DNA of 64,000 nucleotides from Bacteroidales bacterium UBA4331 (GTDB lineage: Bacteria; Bacteroidota; Bacteroidia; Bacteroidales; Paludibacteraceae): NCBI GenBank assembly GCA_002394395.1, contig DGTR01000024.1, positions 12,458 to 76,457 of the forward strand. Reading direction: 5' to 3'. Positions 15,644 through 22,295 of this stretch are shown one piece after another (position 1 is the first letter of the stretch; each line of letters starts with the position of its first letter). The notes under the pieces were generated by a model, which was not told where the DNA came from, did not search any database, and was given only the letters and a program-made list of their open reading frames with translations. The translations under genes were made by a program, and so were the position numbers.

Positions 15644-16732
15644 ATGCGTAAAATTACTCTTTTCCTCGCAGCCCTTTGCTGCTGCGCAATGATGAATGCC
15701 GTTAACTATAGCCTGACGATAGCAGGCACTACTGTAACGGACGTTAACAAAACCGATGTGCTGGGTGACGGCAAAGTTAGTTTTAACCCTGCCACCAACA
15801 CGCTCACGCTCAACAACGCCACCATCGAGACTACCGGCAACAGCGCGATTATTTGGTCGGATTTCGCCTCGACATTGACGATTATGCTCAAAGGCACGGA
15901 CAATTACATCTCTATGTCCGGTGTCCCGGATTATACCGGCGCTATCCATACGATGGGGCGGCTGCTGATTACCTCGGAGGAGAACCCCTCTTCTGTAGCG
16001 GAACTGAAAATCGTAACTTCCGGTACCGACGGGGCACCGGCTATCTGGTCCTACACAGGAGATATTTTCATTGAGAATCCGATTAGTGTCAATCTGCAGG
16101 GAGCAGGCAATGGAGCCGGAACTATCTATTCGCAATCAGGCGGAAAACTGATTATTGATGGCGCTACCGTTTATATGATGCCTTGCCGTATTCGTACCGG
16201 CGGGACAGTCATCGCTCGCAGTGCCATCACCTCGCCTTCGGATGCAGTGGTCGTTTCTGACGGACGAATCATGCGGTCAGGAACGTCTTCGGAGTACAGC
16301 AAAACCACTCAAGTTGTCATCTCATCTAACCTGCGCAGACTGATCTATGGCACTACGCCGAAGAACGTAGGGAACAAAGTGAGGGTAAACGATAATCCGG
16401 CAACGGAAAGCCAAGCTTATGCCTGGATTGAGCTCGCCGATTATATCAATCTCACCGCCACGCCTGCGGAAGGTTATGCCTTCACCGGTTGGTATGACAA
16501 GAATAACCAACTGCTCAGTACCGAAAACCCATACTCAAACCATCAACTGATGACCGAGAACACCACCCTTATCTACGGTCAGTTTGAGCAATTAGATCCG
16601 CACGAGGGCGTTAATCAGCCTACCTCCGACTCCTCCCTGAAGGGAAGAGGGAAGAAACTGATCAAAGACGGTCAGTTGCTCATCGAGCGGAACGGGAAGA
16701 CCTATAATGCCCTCGGCGCGGAGGTGAAATAA
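15644..16732 (+). CDS. Secreted adhesin-like protein with InlB-like repeat and C-terminal tag
   Basis: A 362-residue protein: signal peptide (ITLFLAALCCCAMMNA), a TNTL-type beta domain (LGDGKVSFNPATNTLTLNNA, about residues 22-230), one InlB-like B-repeat (LTATPAEGYAFTGWYD), and the shared tag KLIKDGQLLIERNGKTYN...GAEVK at residues 338-362. The linker just before the tag is encoded by a CTCCCTGAAGGGAAGAGG palindromic word. The first 50 nucleotides are nearly identical to those of the next gene, so the signal peptide or whole gene start was duplicated. Likely surface exposed; no enzyme motif seen. Confidence 0.7.
   Translation: MRKITLFLAALCCCAMMNAVNYSLTIAGTTVTDVNKTDVLGDGKVSFNPATNTLTLNNATIETTGNSAIIWSDFASTLTIMLKGTDNYISMSGVPDYTGAIHTMGRLLITSEENPSSVAELKIVTSGTDGAPAIWSYTGDIFIENPISVNLQGAGNGAGTIYSQSGGKLIIDGATVYMMPCRIRTGGTVIARSAITSPSDAVVVSDGRIMRSGTSSEYSKTTQVVISSNLRRLIYGTTPKNVGNKVRVNDNPATESQAYAWIELADYINLTATPAEGYAFTGWYDKNNQLLSTENPYSNHQLMTENTTLIYGQFEQLDPHEGVNQPTSDSSLKGRGKKLIKDGQLLIERNGKTYNALGAEVK
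16619..16651. repeat. CCTCC/GGAGG palindromic word before the C-terminal tag
   Basis: A ctccgactcctccctgaa then gggaagaggg arrangement, encoding TSDSSLKGRGK directly upstream of the tag of the protein at 15644. Same family as 21576, 34506, 34592, 45942, 59700 and 63845. Confidence 0.65.
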
Positions 16733-16752
16733 GCTGAAAACTGAAAACTGAA
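16733..16752. repeat. CTGAAAA word array
   Basis: Tandem CTGAAAACTGAAAACTGAAG between the genes at 15644 and 16804. A related CTGACAGCTGAATGCTGACAG array follows the fimbrillin-like gene at 49120. Confidence 0.6.
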
Positions 16753-16803
16753 GTAATCGTGCCCTTGTGGCTAAGAATACTGAATACTTAAAACAATACT
16801 ATT

Positions 16804-19800
16804 ATGCGTAAATTTATTCTTTTCCTCGCAGCCCTCTGCTGCTGCGCAATGATGAATGTATGGGCGAGTCTGCCATCCGGCGCACTCCCGGGTACTTTCA
16901 CTATTAATGCCCAAGGCAAAAAAGTCTATTTCTCCAAGGGCGATCTGATGTACCAGCCTTCCACCGGCACGTGGCGGTTTATGGATGCCTACGAGACGCG
17001 TCAGATTGACAACTCCGTGCGTTTCAACCGCGAGACAACCGACAAATGGCTCAACCTCTTCGGATGGGGAGCGAGTGGTTATGTGAATACGGTTAGTTCT
17101 TACCCGACGGCGCAGCCCACTTCGGTCCACACCTACTCGCTTGGTCCGGTACAAGGAATCTATGGGTCGATAGACGGAAACGATTTGGCGGGTGTCAACG
17201 CCGAGTACGACTGGGCTTGGCATAACAAGATCGAAAACGGCGGTAACCAGGAGCACCTCTGGCGCACTTTGTCTATTGACGAGTGGCTATATATCGTAAA
17301 TAGCCGCTCTGAGGCATACAAGAAACGTTTCTGGGTGGCGCTGCAATACCAGGACTCCAATATCCCTTTGGGATTGATTTTGTTACCTGACCAGTGGGAC
17401 AGAACGGACTTGTTTGACAACACTTCTCTCACGGTTGCCAATGAGTATGAGTATTTTAATATGACCTTGCAGCAGATTACCGACATCGTTGAAGCGGGTG
17501 GAGTACTGCTCAATACGGCAGGTATGCGCCAAGTCTATAATCTAGAAGAAAAAATTTCAGGTTTCTATTGGTCTGTAACTAAAGACGGAAGCCGAGCGAA
17601 AGCCTTGTATTTTGTCAACAGCGAATGTGGTGCGCTTAATTATGTTTTATGTGGACAGCATATGACCACTGCTACTACAGATGTCTTTGCAGGCTTGCGT
17701 GTCCGTCCGGTGATTGATAAGGAAACGGCAGATCAATACCACGCGCCTACTGACATCCCTGTTACATTCAAATACTACGATAATCAAGGATATCAAACGA
17801 GAGCCGGTTACTTGATAACGGAGGATGGAAAGTATTTATACAACGATGGAGAAATCATCTGGTGCGAGCAACCGGGTACTTATCATTTTAATATAGAAAT
17901 GATGTATACTTATACCGACTGGTATTGCAATTCAATTTTGCTTTGTTACGAATCGGACAGAAAACCGACTAACATCAAGGTAGGGAAAGGGGTAACGGAA
18001 GTGGACTTGACGATAGACGAGCCATGTGAAGCAGCGGTATATTTTTATCCGTATAAATACTACCACGTTCGTGTAAATGTAAATGATACAACGATGGGTA
18101 CGGCTACAGGTGGAAGTTACAAAGTTATGGAGGAAACGCCAATGATCTTGACCGCTACCCCGAAAGAGGGCTACCAGTTCGTTGATTGGACTTTTGACGG
18201 TTACCGATATAGTCTTGTTGACGGTTTTGAGAGCCTTAAAAATCCCACGGTAAATATAATTGCCAGAGGAGATCTGGATTTTATCGCTAACTTCGCTCCT
18301 ATACCTCCTAAATACACCCTTTCGGTACAGGCTAATGTAAACCAATGGGGAACGGTTAGCGGTGGAGGAACTGTGGAAACCGGACAAACCATAACGGTGA
18401 CTGCTACACCTAATCCCGGCTGCCAGTTCATCGGATGGGAGACCGAAGACGGAGAGTGGATTTATAAATATACCACAACGCGCACTGTCTATAAAGACGA
18501 AGTGTTGACCGCTCATTTCCGCCAGAAACCGGACTATCAAGTCTATCCGCTCAAAGTGTGCGGAGTACAGGTTACCGAACTGAACAAGGATAATCTCCAG
18601 AACGGAGCTATGCGTTACGATCCGGAGACCAACCGTCTTACGGTACTTCGTTCGCTGAACCTGCAACTCAGCGGCGCGAATACCTTTATTACTTACTCAG
18701 GTTCCGAAGAGTTGATTCTCGCGATTGACAGCGCGCTGAGTGTGGAATATACTCTCGGTTCCTCGGTTGATTATGCTATCAGCAGTTTGGCAGGAATAAG
18801 TATTGAAGCGGAGAGGGAAGGTAATTACCTGCGGGACTTCTCCCTTACCTGCTTTAACGCTCCGGCTATTTATGTACAGGGCAAGCTCTCTATCATAGGT
18901 CGTATGAGAGCGGGTATCTACGGAAAGGGTACTGCTGCCACGCGCTATAATATCATCAACGGCAACCTCAGTCAGCTTTATGTCAGTCAGGCGGAAGTAA
19001 CGATGTCCGATAGCGGTTCGCCGCAAAAGAAGGTATCGTACGAGTCAGACAACACCAAACTGCAACTCAACAAATGCGAACTGAACTACGGCGGTCTGAA
19101 CCAGAACTCTATCTATATCGTTTCTACCGTTCCGCAATTTGAGGTCAGCTATACCAACGAGCGTCCTTACGACGAGTGGTTGGATATATGTCCGGTCATG
19201 GGAATGGGTTACTATTTGGAGTACTCATATGCCGAGTTAACTGCGACACCGCAGGAAGGATACGCCTTCGTCAGTTGGGCGGATGGCGTGACCGACAACC
19301 CGAGACAGATCTGGATCACGGACGAGAACTACTATATTGACCCTGTCTGCGTAGTTACTCATACTCCGGGAGCTTTCATCAGCGCACATGTGGACAATCC
19401 GGAAGGAGGATCTATTACCGGTTTCAATGACGATTGGTATAAAGCAGGTATCCATCTTACGATGACTGTACAGGTCAATGAGGGATTTGAATTTATCGGC
19501 TGGTCAGATGGTGATACGAGCAATCCGCGTTATATCACCGTGGAGGACGGTAATAATCTTGACCTCACTGCTATCCTGATGGATTATCGTAATGTTTTGC
19601 CGCAGGACGGCAGCGGTAATATCACGGTGTATTGCATAGTAGCGATGCCCGATAACGAGCAAAACGGTACAGTTTCAGGGGCCGAACAAAGATGGTATGA
19701 GGCCAATCAACAACTTACTATCACAGCCGTCGCTGCAAACGGCTATAAGTTCAAAGAATGGAACGATGGAATCATCGATAATCCGAGAACGGTTACTGTC

Positions 19801-19959
19801 ACGGAAGATAAACTGTATGTCGCTACTTTTGTACTCTCCGAAGGTATCGAATTTACGAATGACGAATTACAAATTACGAATAAATTCCTCAAAGACGGCG
19901 TCCTCCTCATCGAGCGGAACGGGAAGACCTATAACGCTTTAGGCGCAGAGGTACAATGA
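16804..19959 (+). CDS. Large surface protein: FSKG-type domain, InlB-like repeats, C-terminal tag
   Basis: A 1051-residue secreted protein. After a signal peptide almost identical to the previous gene's comes a domain of about 280 residues starting FTINAQGKKVYFSKGDLMYQ...TWRF, with WLNLFGWGASGY, a pattern seen in Bacteroidales surface proteins with a lectin-like look. Next come InlB-like B-repeats (LTATPKEGYQFVDW, VTATPNPGCQFIGW), a TNTL-type domain (LQNGAMRYDPETNRLTVL), and three more repeats ending ...GYKFKEWNDGI. The shared tag KFLKDGVLLIERNGKTYN...GAEVQ closes it, preceded by a linker made of the ATTACGAAT word. Probably an adhesin. The stop overlaps the next start as ATGA. Confidence 0.7.
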   Translation: MRKFILFLAALCCCAMMNVWASLPSGALPGTFTINAQGKKVYFSKGDLMYQPSTGTWRFMDAYETRQIDNSVRFNRETTDKWLNLFGWGASGYVNTVSSYPTAQPTSVHTYSLGPVQGIYGSIDGNDLAGVNAEYDWAWHNKIENGGNQEHLWRTLSIDEWLYIVNSRSEAYKKRFWVALQYQDSNIPLGLILLPDQWDRTDLFDNTSLTVANEYEYFNMTLQQITDIVEAGGVLLNTAGMRQVYNLEEKISGFYWSVTKDGSRAKALYFVNSECGALNYVLCGQHMTTATTDVFAGLRVRPVIDKETADQYHAPTDIPVTFKYYDNQGYQTRAGYLITEDGKYLYNDGEIIWCEQPGTYHFNIEMMYTYTDWYCNSILLCYESDRKPTNIKVGKGVTEVDLTIDEPCEAAVYFYPYKYYHVRVNVNDTTMGTATGGSYKVMEETPMILTATPKEGYQFVDWTFDGYRYSLVDGFESLKNPTVNIIARGDLDFIANFAPIPPKYTLSVQANVNQWGTVSGGGTVETGQTITVTATPNPGCQFIGWETEDGEWIYKYTTTRTVYKDEVLTAHFRQKPDYQVYPLKVCGVQVTELNKDNLQNGAMRYDPETNRLTVLRSLNLQLSGANTFITYSGSEELILAIDSALSVEYTLGSSVDYAISSLAGISIEAEREGNYLRDFSLTCFNAPAIYVQGKLSIIGRMRAGIYGKGTAATRYNIINGNLSQLYVSQAEVTMSDSGSPQKKVSYESDNTKLQLNKCELNYGGLNQNSIYIVSTVPQFEVSYTNERPYDEWLDICPVMGMGYYLEYSYAELTATPQEGYAFVSWADGVTDNPRQIWITDENYYIDPVCVVTHTPGAFISAHVDNPEGGSITGFNDDWYKAGIHLTMTVQVNEGFEFIGWSDGDTSNPRYITVEDGNNLDLTAILMDYRNVLPQDGSGNITVYCIVAMPDNEQNGTVSGAEQRWYEANQQLTITAVAANGYKFKEWNDGIIDNPRTVTVTEDKLYVATFVLSEGIEFTNDELQITNKFLKDGVLLIERNGKTYNALGAEVQ
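19848..19888. repeat. AATTTACGAATGACGAATTAC word before the C-terminal tag
   Basis: Three imperfect copies of an AATTACgAAT word encode EFTNDELQITNKF, the linker joining the last repeat to the tag of the protein at 16804. Confidence 0.65.
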
Positions 19960-20318
19960 ACACCTTATTAAAATATCTCCTTCCGGTAGGAATCATCGTG
20001 GTGGCGGTACTGCTGTATCTCTTCATACCGGCGATCAACGCCTGGGTTCTCCGGATGTCACGAGGCTGGCAAGGCGCCCTGTACCTCACGGGTGCAGGCG
20101 TCCTGCTGGCTATCTATTACGCATGGGTCATGCGCTTCCGGGGTAGAGCCTTGCTCTACGCCATCGGGGTCATTGTCTTCACCGCCGGATGCATCTGGCT
20201 GCTGGCTAACTGGGAGTGGTTCACGGATATGTTACAGACCCATCTTGGCACGTGGGGCATGATCGGTGTCTTGCTCGTCTTATGCCTCTTTGTTGGATTA
20301 GGAATCATGTGCTTATGA
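19956..20318 (+). CDS. Small four-helix membrane protein, unknown function
   Basis: A 120-residue protein with about four membrane segments (residues 8-28, 40-58, 66-84, 98-120) and few charged residues. It starts in the stop codon of the upstream surface protein (ATGA) and its own stop overlaps the next start in the same way, so the three are translationally coupled. No family is recognised. The context suggests a membrane partner of the surface proteins or of the TPM/LemA pair. Confidence 0.6.
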   Translation: MNTLLKYLLPVGIIVVAVLLYLFIPAINAWVLRMSRGWQGALYLTGAGVLLAIYYAWVMRFRGRALLYAIGVIVFTAGCIWLLANWEWFTDMLQTHLGTWGMIGVLLVLCLFVGLGIMCL

Positions 20319-20653
20319 TATTTATGACAGCTATATTATCTCTTTTGTTCATGCGTCAGGACGTATGCGAGGCGGAGCATGCGTATAACCATCCGGTCGA
20401 GTTCTCCATGCCCGACACGGCTACGGTGGAGGACTTGGTCCTTTTCCTTTCGGATTATCGCGAACCGCAGTACCGTGCGCTTCCCAGAACCGGCGGCACA
20501 TGGTGGCACCTCTCCTATGACGAAGGTACGCTGGCGCGGGTATGTACCGATCCCTTGCAGATCAGCTATGCGAATATAGACCAACACACGCCGCTGAAAG
20601 AGCTCCGCATCACCCGCATCTACGCGGTTCCTGCTCAGCAACCGGCACAATAA
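20315..20653 (+). CDS. Small secreted or anchored protein sharing a domain with the protein at 13350
   Basis: A 112-residue protein; I start it at 20315 (ATGA overlap), giving a hydrophobic N-terminus (MIFMTAILSLLFM). The rest, VEDLVLFLSDYREPQYRALPRTGG...WWHL and TPLKELRI, aligns with the C-terminus of the 737-residue protein at 13350 (LEDLVSYINNYHE...PYTGG...W, TPLSRL). The same domain therefore occurs alone and fused within one gene cluster. Function unknown. Confidence 0.6.
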   Translation: MIFMTAILSLLFMRQDVCEAEHAYNHPVEFSMPDTATVEDLVLFLSDYREPQYRALPRTGGTWWHLSYDEGTLARVCTDPLQISYANIDQHTPLKELRITRIYAVPAQQPAQ

Positions 20654-20663
20654 CTACGATACT

Positions 20664-21575
20664 ATGTATATCAACCGAACTTTGGGCTCTTGGCTCTTGA
20701 CTCTTGGCTCTTTGCTCTTGACTCTCAGTTTGATGGCAGAGGTCTATACGCCGTACACGGTTCCTAACCAGCGGACGACGGACGGCAAGGCGTTTGTGGC
20801 GGATCCCGATCATCTGCTCTCTACCGAGGAACGCAACGCCATCCAGGACGCCGCAGAGCAGCTGCACTCCCTCACGGGCGTGGAGATGGTCACTGTCGTC
20901 TTAGACGACATAGGCGACGCGGACGCGTTTGATTTCGCTTATGATCTCTTTAACGAATGGGGTATAGGCGACAGCGAGACGAACACCGGCGTGCTCCTGT
21001 TCTTCACTATGCAGCAGCACGATATCCGTATCACCACTGGCAAGGGCTTGGAAGGCCTCCTGCCCGATGCGGTCTGCTATGATATCATCGTCGATGATAT
21101 CATCCCGCTGCTTCGTTATGGGCAGTACGGTGCGGGTCTCTTAGCCGGCAACCAAGCCGTCACCCAACGGCTCACTACCCGGCAGGCGCTGCAGGAGTTG
21201 CTCCTCGGATATCGCCCCAAAGAGCCCAAAGAGCAACCCTGGAAAGGGCTGAGTCTCTTTGCGCTCTTCGTCGCAATGATAGCCGGCTTGGCGTACCGGG
21301 CGGCACCCCGATGTCCCCAATGCAAGAAGAAAGGTGCGCGGACGAAGGACGAAATCCTCGTCTATGCCACTTATACCTCTTCGGGACGGGGTGTCCATCA
21401 TCATACCTGCCGCTCCTGCGGACATCGGTGGGATGAGCCTTATACGATCGCCAAACGCACCCGCAGTTCCTCCTCTTCCTGCAGTAGCCGTGGATACAGC
21501 AGTAGCGGAGGTTCCTCCGGCGGCAGTTTCGGCGGCGGCTCCACTTCCGGCGGCGGTGCCGGTGGCAAATGGTAG
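20664..21575 (+). CDS. TPM-domain protein with zinc ribbon and Ser/Gly-rich tail
   Basis: A 303-residue protein of the TPM (YgcG/Psb32) family. A signal peptide made of CTTGGCTCTTGG words (LGSWLLTLGSLLLTLSLMA) is followed by the TPM domain (residues 40-175), including LSTEERNAIQDAAEQL, DFAYDLFNEWGIGDSETNTGVLL and ITTGKGLEGLLPD. Then come a membrane segment (SLFALFVAMIAGLAY), a CPQCKK...CRSCGHRW zinc ribbon, and a Ser/Gly-rich tail ending GGGAGGKW. TPM proteins are commonly encoded with LemA, as here, and are thought to act in membrane stress or quality control; phosphatase activity is claimed only for some members. Confidence 0.85.
   Translation: MYINRTLGSWLLTLGSLLLTLSLMAEVYTPYTVPNQRTTDGKAFVADPDHLLSTEERNAIQDAAEQLHSLTGVEMVTVVLDDIGDADAFDFAYDLFNEWGIGDSETNTGVLLFFTMQQHDIRITTGKGLEGLLPDAVCYDIIVDDIIPLLRYGQYGAGLLAGNQAVTQRLTTRQALQELLLGYRPKEPKEQPWKGLSLFALFVAMIAGLAYRAAPRCPQCKKKGARTKDEILVYATYTSSGRGVHHHTCRSCGHRWDEPYTIAKRTRSSSSSCSSRGYSSSGGSSGGSFGGGSTSGGGAGGKW
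20680..20726. repeat. CTCTTGGCTCTTGACTCTTGG word array in a signal peptide
   Basis: Four imperfect copies of the same word as at 11953-11995 encode the signal peptide core of the TPM protein. Confidence 0.8.
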
Positions 21576-21641
21576 AGCCCCCTCCGTCTCCCCCATGGAG
21601 GGGGAGAGATTAAGTCGAAATAGGTCAACCTAGGTCAACCT
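21576..21641. repeat. CCCTCC palindromic word and AGGTCAACCT repeat
   Basis: CCCCCTCCgTCTCCCCC-ATGGAGGGGGAGAGA followed by two copies of AGGTCAACCT fill the gap between the TPM and LemA genes. The palindrome could fold in the mRNA. Confidence 0.65.
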
Positions 21642-21668
21642 ATGACTACCTATAAAAAATATATGATT

Positions 21669-22253
21669 ATGAAAAGAAATGTAATTATCATCGTTGTTGT
21701 CGCCCTCGTGGCAGGGTTGGCTTTCTGGCTTGCCGGCAAGTACAACGCCATGGTGACAGCGGAAGAGAACGTGACCACCTCTTGGTCACAAGTAGAGAAC
21801 CAGTACCAGCGTCGTAGTGACCTTATCCCCAACCTTGTGGCTACGGTCAAGGGCTACGCGGAGCATGAGAGTCAGGTCTTTGAGAACGTGACCGAGGCAC
21901 GTGCCCGGGCGACGCAGATGACCCTCTCGGAAGACGCCACGCCGGAGCAGTTAGCCGCTTTTCAGGCAGCACAAGGCGAACTGTCGCAGGCATTAGGGCG
22001 GTTGTTAGCTCTCGCGGAGAACTATCCGAACCTGAAGGCGAACGAGAACTTCCGCTACCTGCAGGCGCAACTCGAAGGCACGGAGAACCGTATTGCCGTA
22101 GCGCGTAATGCCTTCAACGAAGCCGCCAAGGCATATAACATCCTCATCCGCAAGTTCCCGAACAACCTCGTAGCAGGTCTCTTCGGCTTTGGAGCGAAAG
22201 CGTATTTTGAAGCCGACGAAGGAGCAGAGAAAACTCCGATGGTGGAGTTTTGA
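21669..22253 (+). CDS. lemA: LemA family protein
   Basis: A 194-residue membrane-anchored protein: N-terminal helix NVIIIVVVALVAGLAFWLAG, then the coiled-coil LemA body with QVENQYQRRSDLIPNLVATVKGYA, the ENYPNLKANENFRYLQAQLEGTENRIA block, and RNAFNEAAKAYN. LemA proteins sit on the membrane with helices in one compartment and are usually adjacent to TPM genes; their exact biochemistry is unsettled. I chose the ATG at 21669 (MKRNVII); the ATG at 21642 would add nine residues. It follows the TPM gene after a word-filled gap. Confidence 0.9.
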   Translation: MKRNVIIIVVVALVAGLAFWLAGKYNAMVTAEENVTTSWSQVENQYQRRSDLIPNLVATVKGYAEHESQVFENVTEARARATQMTLSEDATPEQLAAFQAAQGELSQALGRLLALAENYPNLKANENFRYLQAQLEGTENRIAVARNAFNEAAKAYNILIRKFPNNLVAGLFGFGAKAYFEADEGAEKTPMVEF

Positions 22254-22295
22254 GATGTAGGATTGCAAATTTATGATTTATAACTTATTAAGATT

